From a virus, in IMG/VR virus record IMGVR_UViG_3300021091_000313, positions 1 through 28,575 of that record: a stretch of DNA of 28,575 nucleotides, one strand, 5' to 3'. Under the pieces are notes generated by a model. That model saw only the letters and a program-made list of their open reading frames with translations, did no database searches and had not been told where the DNA came from. Shown here piece after piece: positions 1 to 10,300 of the stretch. Position 1 is the stretch's first letter; the number at the start of each line of letters is the position of its first letter. A program made the translations under genes and the position numbers.

Positions 1-732
1 TGCGCTCTCTAAACGATTGCCATAATCACTTGCTAAAAACAAAACCTCAGCCTGTTTTTCTCTATTTAGACTTGAAATTGCTTCCATATTTCCTAAACCA
101 ATTCTTCCTCCTGTTGCCATATCAAGGGCTGATTGTTTGGCAAGTCTTGCAGTCCAAAGTTGTTCTTCTAAAACTTCTTCTTCTTTTGGATCACTCATTA
201 CATCAATAATTTTTCTACCATCAGGTAGGTATGCTTCTGGTGAATTGTTAAATTCTTCAATCAATTCGAAAAACTGATCTCTTTCTTTTGAAACATCTTC
301 ATATCTTTGTCTGCTAATTTTTAAAACTCTTTGTTTTCTTTCAAGTTCTATTTGAAGAAGTTCTTTTTCTAATTCATCGGTTTCTTCATTTATTTTTTTC
401 TGAATAATTTTACACTCTGTTTCAATTTTTCTTTTATCAAAATTTAAATTGATAAGTCCTTCATCACGAACTCTAAGTTCAATGATAAGTTGCTTTAGTT
501 TTGCAAATGGAGTTACTTGAGCATCACCAACAAAATGATTCATCTTAAACTTCGTCATTTGAAATTCACGATTGTGTGCATATTGCAACAAATCTTTTTG
601 ATGATCACTCAAAGATTCAACATCTGAATCTCCTAATGGTATTAAATCTTGTTCACTTTTTAATGATTTAGAATTTTTTAAATATCTGTCTGAAAGCGAA
701 TTATAAAAATCTTTATCGACCAAACTTGTCAT
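1..732 (-). CDS. Coiled-coil phage protein, 3' end outside the window (unrecognised function)
   Basis: This frame is open from an ATG at 732 down to base 1, giving 244 codons, and continues beyond the left edge. The start is supported by GAGG about 8 nt upstream on the minus strand. The protein is charged. Residues roughly 75-155 are rich in K, E, L and R and look like a long coiled coil. The part after it (residues about 160-240) contains PDGRKIIDVM and an ARLAKQSALDMATGGRIG-like stretch. There is no signal peptide, membrane segment or enzymatic motif. It lies directly downstream of two fibre-like genes on the same strand with a 31-nt gap, so it is probably co-expressed late. From memory, similar unnamed proteins occur in other marine T4-like phages. 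A structural or fibre-assembly role is only an inference from position. Confidence 0.8.
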   Translation of the reverse strand, partial: MTSLVDKDFYNSLSDRYLKNSKSLKSEQDLIPLGDSDVESLSDHQKDLLQYAHNREFQMTKFKMNHFVGDAQVTPFAKLKQLIIELRVRDEGLINLNFDKRKIETECKIIQKKINEETDELEKELLQIELERKQRVLKISRQRYEDVSKERDQFFELIEEFNNSPEAYLPDGRKIIDVMSDPKEEEVLEEQLWTARLAKQSALDMATGGRIGLGNMEAISSLNREKQAEVLFLASDYGNRLESA

Positions 733-763
733 GTTTTTTTCCTCAAAAAATAATAAATTAAAA

Positions 764-2119
764 TTACTCAGTCCAATGTGTAGTTCCTGAACTTCTTCCA
801 CCAATAGATCCAGTTGGTGCACCTGGATTCGCTGGGACATTAAATCCAGCAGGCGTTGCGGCGCTGGCACCAAAGCCCATATAGTATCCACTATTTGTTG
901 GATAGATAAATTTTATACAGTCAGTTTTTTGTGCGCCATCATAGTGGCCCATAACATATCCCCAAACTTGACCCATGACCATATTTTCCTCACCATAAGG
1001 GTTAATACCACCTTGACCAATACCTGGTTTTGCTACGGTTGTATATGAATCGCTTGCAAATGTCCATACACGGAAATTAATACCTCCATTATAACTACCT
1101 TCATTTCCCATGTAGCCTTTACCTAGTTTTGTTGGCATACCTTTTTGCTGACCAGAAACTACTGGGAATGTAGGTACGGCACTTGGCGCATCTGTTCCCA
1201 TGTTAAATTTTAGAGCCGTGCCGCCCCAAACAAGAACTGTGGTGTTATCGCCTTGAGTTGAACCCGTACCTGTAGCCGTGGCGGGCTCGCCCCCAACATT
1301 ATTTGATGCGGCTCCTAGCGCAACACAAGTTTCTGTGGAAAATGTATACTTATCAACTGTGACATTGCCGCCACCAAATAAATATGCTCTTTCGTTTAAG
1401 ACCCAACTTGTTGCAAGATCATCTTTAGATGTTGTGTGATTTCTTGGCACAGCGTGTGCCTGAGCCGTTTCCGTGTTCATATTAAAAACTTCAGTTTTAT
1501 TTGATCCCGCGCCCGCCGCATCGTTGGTACCAAAGCAATATGCTCTTGTTCTACTACATGCGCCCGCAGTATATTGTGTTGCAGTTCCAATTAAGTCATT
1601 TAAGTTTGCTGTTGTATCAGTAGAATATGTCATTCTATGAACATTTCGAAATGGAATTGAATTAATGTACCCACCTGCAATGTAACCTTTAGACAAAATT
1701 TGTTTAAATTCAAAAGGTACTGATAATGCAATAGAATATGCTCTATCAGTTACATGCAATCCTGTTGCGTCTATAGCACGAACGGTAAAGTTATAAGTTG
1801 CATCTTCATTCCATGAAGCAACTGTATATGCACCTGTAATTTGTCCAGTAGCCGAATTAAGAGAAAATCCTGGAGGAAGAGAACCGCTTGCAACCGTAAA
1901 TAAAAAAGGTCCGCTAAAGAATGGGTCAATCACATCTCTATCACCACTTACAGTATTTTGTGTAACTCCAGCAATGTTAACTGAGTTACCACTTAGCGTG
2001 GATGTTCCTAGTGATCCCGCCGCACTACTTGTTGGAGCATCACTTCCAACTACACCAGGGTGAAATGCTCCACGCCCGGTGATGATTGCTGATTTACCTG
2101 CCGAACTGAAAATTGGCAT
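764..2119 (-). CDS. Putative tail fibre / host-contact protein with Ig-like (He_PIG-type) and Kelch-like repeats
   Basis: The product is 451 aa. Residues about 66-133 match the pattern of a putative Ig (He_PIG-type) domain: SGSLPPGFSLNSATGQITG followed by a beta-rich YNFTVRAIDATG segment. From about residue 144 there are Kelch-like units with G-rich beta turns (KGYIAGGY, RAYCFGTND, RAYLFGGG, KGYMGNEGSY, WGYVMGHYDG), spaced about 50 aa apart and each followed by an element such as VFNMNTETA or KYTFSTETC. Proteins of this build are common as fibre or adhesin components in marine T4-like phages. AAGGGG lies about 9 nt upstream of the ATG on the coding strand. It follows another fibre-like gene by 19 nt. 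The coding DNA contains unusually GC-rich patches (around 1240-1580) compared with its neighbours, which suggests module exchange. Binding of a host surface sugar is an inference. Confidence 0.8.
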   Translation of the reverse strand: MPIFSSAGKSAIITGRGAFHPGVVGSDAPTSSAAGSLGTSTLSGNSVNIAGVTQNTVSGDRDVIDPFFSGPFLFTVASGSLPPGFSLNSATGQITGAYTVASWNEDATYNFTVRAIDATGLHVTDRAYSIALSVPFEFKQILSKGYIAGGYINSIPFRNVHRMTYSTDTTANLNDLIGTATQYTAGACSRTRAYCFGTNDAAGAGSNKTEVFNMNTETAQAHAVPRNHTTSKDDLATSWVLNERAYLFGGGNVTVDKYTFSTETCVALGAASNNVGGEPATATGTGSTQGDNTTVLVWGGTALKFNMGTDAPSAVPTFPVVSGQQKGMPTKLGKGYMGNEGSYNGGINFRVWTFASDSYTTVAKPGIGQGGINPYGEENMVMGQVWGYVMGHYDGAQKTDCIKFIYPTNSGYYMGFGASAATPAGFNVPANPGAPTGSIGGRSSGTTHWTE

Positions 2120-2138
2120 TTTTATTTACCCCTTCAAA

Positions 2139-4058
2139 TTAACCGTATTGTGACAATTGACCAAGAACTGTCCAAGCGCCAGCACTTGTTCGAATGAGAG
2201 TGAACACAACAATCTCAGTTTTGTTTGCGGTAAATGTTGGCGTTATACCACCAGCATATTTAATTGTCTGTGCGACACCAGCAATTTGAACACCAGAAAT
2301 ATCATATTTTGGACTGCCTTGTGTAATGATCAATGTCATCGCATGAACACGGGAAACAGTTGTTGGCACATTTGTAAAGTTTGGTGTAAAGTTTGCGGTT
2401 GGTGTAACTGCAAATACAGTACCGCTTTCGTAGTTAAATGTTGTTACTCCGTTACCTGTAATGTTGCTTGTGACTTCAGCAACGGATTCTGTTGTGAGAA
2501 GACCAGTAATTCTTGCGTCAGCAACAACAAGTTCGCCGCCGATGTGTGTATTGCCTGCGACACCAACACCACCAGAAACTACAATCGCACCAGTTGATGT
2601 TGAAGTTGATGCAGTATCGTTTGTTGCACGAATAAGCCCACTTCCGTAAATGTCGCCAGAAACACCAACACCACCTGTAACAATAAGTGCGCCTGTCGTA
2701 TTGCTTGAAGAAGCAGTAGTGCTTACAATTTTTGCTTCACCAACCTGGACTGTTGCATATACTAGATTTGGATCAGTAAAGTCTACTGTGTTTGCTGGTA
2801 GAATGGCTGTGTTTGCAAAAACTTTGAATGTGCCGTTGTCGGATGCGTCACGAACAAAACCAGCATATTTTTCAACACCATCTGTATATTCACCAACAAA
2901 ACCTAAGTCAAATGTGTCTGCGGCGTTGTTTTGACCAACAAAAATGATTGGGCTATCAACTGTCAATGATGATGTTGAAACTGTATTACCGCCACCGCCA
3001 AGTGTAATTGTACCTGTAATCGCTACATTACCACCAACATTCAAGTTACCACTTAGACCAATACCACCATTTACAACAAGAGCACCGGTTGAAGTGTTTG
3101 AAGATTGAGTAGGAATTGAAATAAGAACTCTTAGGCCTGGATCAATGGTCATCTGCGTATTGTTCGCAGGATCATCAAAGCCGTTTGCTGAGAAAAGAAT
3201 TTTGTTGCCTGTACCGTTACCACCAGTACCGATTACTAAGTCACCAGAGTGAACTGTGCCTTCTGGTGCTTGATAGAGCAAGTAGCCATCGTCTGCTTTT
3301 GTGACACCGTATTGGGCTGCGGCATAGTTAGAAGAGTTAATACCCATAGAAGCCCAACCTTGTGCGCTATTACCCACATCATTCATTGCAATAAATTCTG
3401 CATATGCATCTTCGCCATCGTTAATATTGACTACTGCATGATCGCTTGCGGCATCAACATCGTCTACCGAAATTACGCGGTGAATTGAAAGGTCTTCATC
3501 TACGGTTGTTGCCCAACTTGCTAATAAATTAGCGCCAACATCAACTCGATTTTCTGCGTGAATGTCATAAGAATCAATTCTTGATACTGCGCCAGAAAGT
3601 GCAATATTTCCTGTTGATTGATAAACGCCGTTTGCATTTAGAGTAATTAGATTGTTACCAATAATTGCATTTCCGTAAACATTTAGATTACCAGATGTGG
3701 CATTTGCAACAACCTTGTCTGCACCGCCAACTGTAAGATTGCTTGTAACCGTAGTAACATTTAGATTGGCAACATTGAGTGTGTTTGTCCCGGTTGTATA
3801 TGTAAGATCGGCGTCATCTAAGAGATAACTCGTTGCATTTGCAAACGGAATGCGAGTGGAAGTAAGTCCGTTGTGAATAATATTGTTTGCATTTAACACA
3901 TTTGCAGTAATTGTAGAACCTGAAATGCCTGCTCCGCCACCACCACCTGTAATTGTGTTTAGCGTAGATTCTAAACTGTCAACTGTGTTCGCCGCATTGT
4001 TATATGCTGAACGAAACTCATTGAAAGTATTAGTTAATTGAATTTGGGTTTGTGGCAT
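2139..4058 (-). CDS. Tail-fibre-like virion protein with repeated TGA(L/I)VV-GG-G modules
   Basis: The product is 639 aa. The N-terminal 35 residues are helical (NEFRSAYNNAANTVDSLEST), followed by a poly-Gly linker at about 38-44. Three copies of a short module, NTSTGALVVNGGIGLSGN and relatives, lie at about 318-345, 449-472 and 482-508. Residues about 381-414 (LGFVGEYTDGVEKYAGFVRDAS and on) and 197-305 resemble modules seen in structural proteins of marine T4-like phages. The last 100 residues form a beta-rich tip domain ending in WTVLGQLSQYG. The composition (T, N, G, V, A; no Cys) is typical of trimeric fibres. A purine-rich GAGAGAGAG run precedes the ATG. The gene sits between a small coiled-coil gene and the Kelch-like fibre gene. 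It is a fibre or fibre-connector candidate; the receptor is unknown. Confidence 0.85.
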   Translation of the reverse strand: MPQTQIQLTNTFNEFRSAYNNAANTVDSLESTLNTITGGGGGAGISGSTITANVLNANNIIHNGLTSTRIPFANATSYLLDDADLTYTTGTNTLNVANLNVTTVTSNLTVGGADKVVANATSGNLNVYGNAIIGNNLITLNANGVYQSTGNIALSGAVSRIDSYDIHAENRVDVGANLLASWATTVDEDLSIHRVISVDDVDAASDHAVVNINDGEDAYAEFIAMNDVGNSAQGWASMGINSSNYAAAQYGVTKADDGYLLYQAPEGTVHSGDLVIGTGGNGTGNKILFSANGFDDPANNTQMTIDPGLRVLISIPTQSSNTSTGALVVNGGIGLSGNLNVGGNVAITGTITLGGGGNTVSTSSLTVDSPIIFVGQNNAADTFDLGFVGEYTDGVEKYAGFVRDASDNGTFKVFANTAILPANTVDFTDPNLVYATVQVGEAKIVSTTASSSNTTGALIVTGGVGVSGDIYGSGLIRATNDTASTSTSTGAIVVSGGVGVAGNTHIGGELVVADARITGLLTTESVAEVTSNITGNGVTTFNYESGTVFAVTPTANFTPNFTNVPTTVSRVHAMTLIITQGSPKYDISGVQIAGVAQTIKYAGGITPTFTANKTEIVVFTLIRTSAGAWTVLGQLSQYG

Positions 4059-4101
4059 ATTTTCTCTCTCTCTTATCTAAAATTGGTTGACAAGGGGTAA
4101 T

Positions 4102-4344
4102 CTAAACTTTGTTTGTGATTGCTAAAAGCAGTTTCTTAATCTCACAAAGATCGTCTTTGAGACCGCAAATTTCTTCTTTCATTCGATTAAACTCTTGGAC
4201 ACTCTCTGTGTGTCGTTGTTTTTGCATCTTGTATTTTATCAATCCGTTCATATCTGTATTTAACAAGGCTTTCGAATGAGCATCTCGTTCTGTGAAACCT
4301 AAGACTTTTTCTCTTAATTCTAATCGTTTCATGTATTTATACAC
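4102..4344 (-). CDS. Small coiled-coil protein (unrecognised)
   Basis: The product is 80 aa from a GTG at 4344, or 76 aa (MKRLELREK...) from the ATG at 4332. The ATG is preferred because AAGG lies about 12 nt upstream of it but directly abuts the GTG. The protein is charged and mostly helical. Residues about 45-75 (VQEFNRMKEEICGLKDDLCEIKKLLL) show a heptad-like pattern with two cysteines seven residues apart. No family is recognised. It lies between the 2054-aa structural gene (9-nt gap) and the fibre gene (43-nt gap), as small accessory or assembly proteins often do. A perfect TATAAATA overlaps the start region, so transcription may also begin here. A fibre-assembly or trimerisation role is possible but only inferred from position and size. 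Confidence 0.75.
   Translation of the reverse strand: MYKYMKRLELREKVLGFTERDAHSKALLNTDMNGLIKYKMQKQRHTESVQEFNRMKEEICGLKDDLCEIKKLLLAITNKV
4334..4341 (-). promoter_or_regulatory. T4-type late promoter element TATAAATA (candidate)
   Basis: A perfect TATAAATA on the minus strand overlaps the start of the small coiled-coil gene. In T4, late transcription uses this -10-like element with the gp55 sigma factor. Initiation would fall close to the 4332 ATG, so it may mainly serve the fibre gene at 2139-4058. The 8-mer is not rare in AT-rich DNA, so confidence is moderate. Confidence 0.4.
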
Positions 4345-4353
4345 CTTTTTATC

Positions 4354-7300
4354 TTATGCTAAGGCAATCACTCGTAAATCTTTAATTTTTGGTGCGACTG
4401 CCGTGTTGGTTGACAAGAATACCACCTTAATGGCAAAGTATTTAAATCCACTAAACGACCTGCCGTCTGGTGTTGTGTATCCAATTGAGTTATTTAGAAT
4501 ACGATAAATCTCTTGACTTGATGCAGTTGTTGCATAAGCAGATTCTACTGTCAAAAATGTGTTATTAACAATTGAAGCAATGCGTCTTTGAAGTCTTGAT
4601 GTACCAACGGCAATTTCGGCGCCCACTTGTAACTGTTCTAGGAAGACTGTGTTTGCACCAACAACATCTACAGAGCCATTTGTAATTGAAACTCTACCAG
4701 TTAGAAGTCTAGAACCACCAGTTTTCTTAGAGGTAGGAACAATGTATTTTTCTTCATTGTATGTTGAGGCATCTTGATTGGTTGTAGATGTACCATCAAG
4801 TGTCATTTCATTGTAGAATTTAAAGTCAAATGGATCGGTATCACTTTCACTCAATACTTTATAGTAAACTTTAATGTTAGTACCTGGTGGTCGATTAACA
4901 CCAAGATATGCAACAATGTCAGCCGCTTCAAATCCGTCATTTAATTCAACCACACGGGTAATATATCGTGTAAGAGATGAATATGGTCCTGTTGGATTTT
5001 CTTCTGCTTTACTAATAACAGTAACGCCAGAACCATTTGTTGTGAAGTTATTTTTAACTGTAAGATGATTGTTGTTTGTAACAGATGCAATTTGACGATA
5101 TTCTTCACCAAACAATGCGTATTCACCAACATCGATTTCAGTAGTAAATTGAGTGCCAACACCAGCAACAATATTATTACCACTAGAATCATACAATACT
5201 GTTCCAGTTAATTGATTAAAGGTTGAATTATTAACAATGGTTTGTTCCAAATAAGTACGCATTCTCTCTAAGTCAATATATGGAGATACATTGGCATTCT
5301 GCGTAACCATTGTTGCTCTTACAGTAATTGATTTATCTACAGGAAGATTTGATATTTCATTATCCGTATTTGCAAGCAGTTGGATTGCTGGCAATTGAAT
5401 GCGTTCAAGATTCTTCACACCATTGAATGTGCTAAGTGTAAATGATCCATCAGCAGTTCTACCTTCAAATATAATATTTGATTTTGGTGTTGTTAGATTT
5501 TCAATGTTCAATGAATATGCATTATATGAAAAATTTCCACCAGTATTTGCCCATGGCTTGTTCTGTAGAACAACAGTCGCAGGCGTTGTGCTGAATCTTG
5601 CAGTTCTTAATTTAAATTTGACATCCTGATTCTGTCTTGGTATCCATGTGAAATCGTTTGCTGAGGTAAACAACATACCCGTTGCTGGTTGTTCAGTAAT
5701 TCTCAGATTAACTTCTGGATTGGTAATGTCAAACTCACCAAGTGTCGCAACAAACACATTGAAGTCTGTCACATTACCATCAGGTTTTGCAACCCAACAA
5801 TATTCTACACCAGGAGGCAAGAAGATTGGATTTGCAAATGTAAATGTGGTGTTTGCAGTACTGTTATTACTTAATTTAATTTCATCGTGTTCTCGCCTTG
5901 CAACTTCACCACCAATTACGCTTCGTGTTGGAAAGCCATTTAGCATTTCACGAATTTCGCAAGTCACACCTTTCTTAGCGGTGTCTGGTGCTTTTGTTTT
6001 GAAGTACAAGTCTAGTGAAGTAACATACACACCTTCTGGATATGTTTCTTCATCAATATAGAAACTTTGTGAGAGTGGGTCATACCATTGGCGAAGAACT
6101 GTTCTTGTTGTTTCATCTCTAAGTGTAACTCTTCTTGTTGTGCCATCACCCCTAAGTGTTTGATTTGCAAAACCATTAAATGTAAATGGTCTTGTATTGA
6201 CAACATCATAACCTTTTGTAACAGATGTACCTTGTGCAAAAATAGATTGTGTTGCAAGTGTGCTTGCTTCTGAAACATTGTCTGTTGGGCTGTCGGTCAA
6301 TCTAAATGATCTTTGACCAACATAGAATTTTCCTTCTGGAACTCTAAAGACACCAATTACTATGTTGCTTCTTACAGTAAGATCATTAAGAGCACCACGG
6401 GTATATTTTGATGCATCAGCCTGAAGAATACCATTTGTATCAAATAGATTAAACAAACTATTTACATCAGCACCAGTTTTTAATGTGATTTGAGCGCAAT
6501 TTGCAGTTACATCTTCACCATCAAAGAACGCATAAAGTTTTGCACCATCTTTCATACCTTGTGAAATAAACACAAAATCTCTTGGACGCATGAAGTGCTT
6601 GACACTAATATCTGCTACACGCTCGGTTACAGAATTGATTGCCTCATTAGCAAGTGTAAAGTTTGCTTGAATTTCATTGAGTGTTTGGTTTTGTGTAGTA
6701 ACTGTTCTTGTATCTCGAAAGTCAGTAACCAAAGTACCACTTCTACTACTACCGGTTGTTGATGTGACTGTGGTAACAGGAGTTTCACCAACCCAATGTC
6801 TTAGATGTGGGGCAACAACGGTGTTCCAAGAATTTGTCAATGCTCTAAAGTTATCTGTAATACCTGTTAAGTCTACTACTGAGTTTGCCTCTGGTCTAAA
6901 AGTTGTATCGATCCAGTTATCTGTTGCTGGAACAATTGTCATGTCACCAGACCAAGTAAATGTAAGTTCTTGTGCAAGGTTGATTGTTGTAGAAGCAAAT
7001 GGCTGATTAATGAAATCTTGTTCAGTATAGTTTACATATACTTTTCTACCAGGTGTCTTTTTAAAGTTTGTAGATGATCCTTCATTTAAAACAAGTTCTA
7101 CTTGAACCTCATTGTTTGCATAGGCAGTAGCGTAATTTCCTCTAGTATCAATTCTAACTCTGTTGCCATCAGGATTAAACACATCATGAATGTTATGCCC
7201 TCTGAATGAATCTACAAGAATACCATTTTTGAAACGATCAAATCCATCGTTGTCAACTTCAACTTTAGTTTGCGCTTGTTTTTCTAGTTCGCTAAGTGTT

Positions 7301-10300
7301 GCGTAGTATTCAATCTGTTCAATACGCTTATTCATTCTACCAATTTCACGCATTGTAAATCTACGATTCTTATAAGAATCAATACGAATATCAGTCGCAA
7401 GAGATGGATAAACAGGAATTGTAATCTCTGCTAATTCTAGTGTGTCTGGAATTGATGGTGGTGGAGATGAAAGAGGATAGCCAGGAGAACCATCATTGAT
7501 TCCCAGCGCACCATTTTCATCAATGAATAGTTTTGCTTTTCTACCTTTGTAATAAATCAAGTCTGAATCAAAGTTTGATGCTGGTGTTGGAAAGTGTAAG
7601 CCACCAGTTGGAATCTGATATGCTCCAGTATCAATTGGATTGGTGTTTGGGCTGGCTGCCGCTTTGATTGGTCTAAAATCAAGACAATCACGAAGACTAA
7701 ACAATTCACCAGTTCTAATTGATCGATAAGAAGGAACTTGTTCAGTTCGAATTGTTGTACTTGTTGTTGTAATATCATTGACTGGATACGAATCAAATGA
7801 AAGATATCCAATACCTTGTGAAGTATCGTGTGTAAAGTGATCAAAAACAACAAGAAGATTTCCTGTTGGTTTTATACCAATGTTTGGTGTAATTGTTCCG
7901 TGTTCGTATGAAGTATCTCTTTGACCATTGTCAAGAGTATATAAACTTGTAACATCTGTATTGCTTGTTGTTGCAGTTACACCAAAACCACTTGATTGAT
8001 AAACTGCACGAATTTGATAAATGTCACCATATCCTAATCCATATGGACCAACAAGCCCATTTGGATGTGTGTTTGGATTGATTTGAACTTCACGGCTTGC
8101 GTTAAGTGTTTTACGAGTTTCTCTTGCATTTGCACGATCCATAATTACTGAAACTCTTGCGGCAAAACCTGAACCAATGCTAGTAATTAGCCCAGTTTCT
8201 TTTAAATCAATGTCAACTGTTTGTGGTGGAGAACCTGTTAATACTGTTCTATTAGCGCCAGTTGATCCAATGCCTGAAAGTTTAATTGGGCGCCCAGCAG
8301 GAAATACTTTGTAAATTGGCTGATTGCTTAGTGTTGATGAAAATGCTGAAGCAACAGTCAAAACAGCACTATTTGTAATTGAAGTAATAATTCTGTCTTG
8401 TGAACCAACACGAATTACATCACCAACTTGAAATTGTGTTGTAAATAATGTTGTTGCACCAGGTAAACTTGAAACTGTAGTGCTACCGCTTGTTACATTC
8501 GCAGTACCAGTAAGTGCGCTAGTGTTTGCAGTATTTGTTGGTATTACAAGATAATTTGTATTCTTAAGCCCTTCAGTTGCACCAGAAGAAAATGTTTCAT
8601 TCAAGTCTGTGGTAGCAAGTGTTACTGCACCAAAGCCGTTAAAGTTTGCAGGAAATTCTTTTCTAAATTGAAATCCTGATTCTACATTGTTATTGTCATC
8701 ACGAATTGTTCGAATACCAGTGTATGGAAGTTTAAAAATAGATGATTCAAATGCAGTTTCTTTAAGTGTCGCATTACCCAATGTATCAACGACCACATCA
8801 GCAAATCGATTTGGAAAACTACCGCCAGTATCATAGAATGCACGAACATCTTGAAATCTCTTGCCTTGATTCATTGCAATGTCATAGATGTATAAATCAT
8901 ATTTTGCATCAGCAGTACCAACTGTACCTGACACATACTCAATTGCTCTCACTCTTGCTTCACCAATTTTTGTTCCAGTAAGTGTTGTGGAACTAAAACT
9001 ATTATTTGAAATTGCTTGTTGTGCAGTATCGTAAAGATCAATCTTTGTTGATTCCATGAAGTCCCATGTGCCAACAAGTTCTTTAACAGGAATGTAACTA
9101 CCAATAATAATTGAAGTTTTTACCTGTTCAACATACTGTGTGTCAGTACCTTTTCGTACTGGTGTAAAAATTTTCGTGAGAAGTTCGTTTCTATATCCTT
9201 TGACATAAGAAACAAATGGATCAGTTTCAATGACAAGCAATTGATTGTTGCCATTTTCTGCAACAGTAAACTTACCACCGTTGTCATTGATTCTTAGATG
9301 TTCACGAATAAAAATTCTTGGATCAGAAAGTGTGTAGTTTCCTGATTCTTCAAATGTTCTTTTAGCAAGTGCATCTTCTAATTTGCTTTCTACTTGCTCT
9401 GTAAATTTCTTTGCAATGCTACCATTGATAACTTCGGTGATTGGTACAAATTCTGATTCGTCTGTTACTGCATCAACTTCTACTTTTGCAAGAACAGTAT
9501 CAATTTTAAGTCGATCAGCGCCAAGTGCTTGGAAGTTTGGTGTGCCTTGTGCATTGTCAAGAAGTGTTTGATCATCAACAGTATCAATAAATGTTTTAAC
9601 TGGAATTACACCAACTTTATATGATGGCTTGTTTGTATACTTGTCAAGAACAATTGTTTGACTATCATGCTTAACAAAGTGGTCAGCCACATAGATTGTT
9701 CCATCAGCAATTGTATATTTGGAACCATATTCAAATGTTTCTTGTGTAGCAAGCCCTTCATCTACAATTGTGAAGGTTGCTCTAGATGTTACAGTATTTG
9801 CGTATGCAGTATTTGGAGAATCTGCAATGTCATCAATGAGTACAAAAACTCTTTCGTTATTTTCAAATTTTGAAGATGTTCTCTTATCATAAAGCGCACC
9901 CACATTCATAGTAATAATGCCACCATTAGAACCTTGTGTGTTTGCAGTAAATGGAACAGTATCAGGAGAACCCACAAGATCACCAACGAATACTCTAAAT
10001 TCGGATGTAAGTGGGTCCTGATAGAATGCTTTGATAATTCCGCTATTGCCAGAATTAAATGTGATGGTATTACCTAAAGTAATAAATGATCCGGTAGCGG
10101 CAACACTTAGAATGACAGAGCCAGTTGATTCATAGTTGATGAAAAGAGTTTTTGGATCTTCGCCTTCAAGTTCGGAGACAAGACCAACATAGGCACGGCA
10201 ACCAGTGTTCGCACCTACAACTCTTTGACCGACAAACTCATCAATATCAACTTCAACAGAGTTAAACTCAGTTTGAAGTTTTACATACTCCATTCTTAAG

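Noticed and set aside
2157-2597. 146-aa plus-strand reading frame opposite the fibre gene (and others at 2461-2649, 2650-2934, 3249-3488)
   Set aside because: Cys- and Thr-rich low-complexity translations that are antisense to a well supported fibre gene; no ribosome binding site and no operon context.
5648-6061. 137-aa plus-strand frame inside the 2054-aa gene
   Set aside because: Antisense shadow of an intact structural gene; no SD or recognisable domain.
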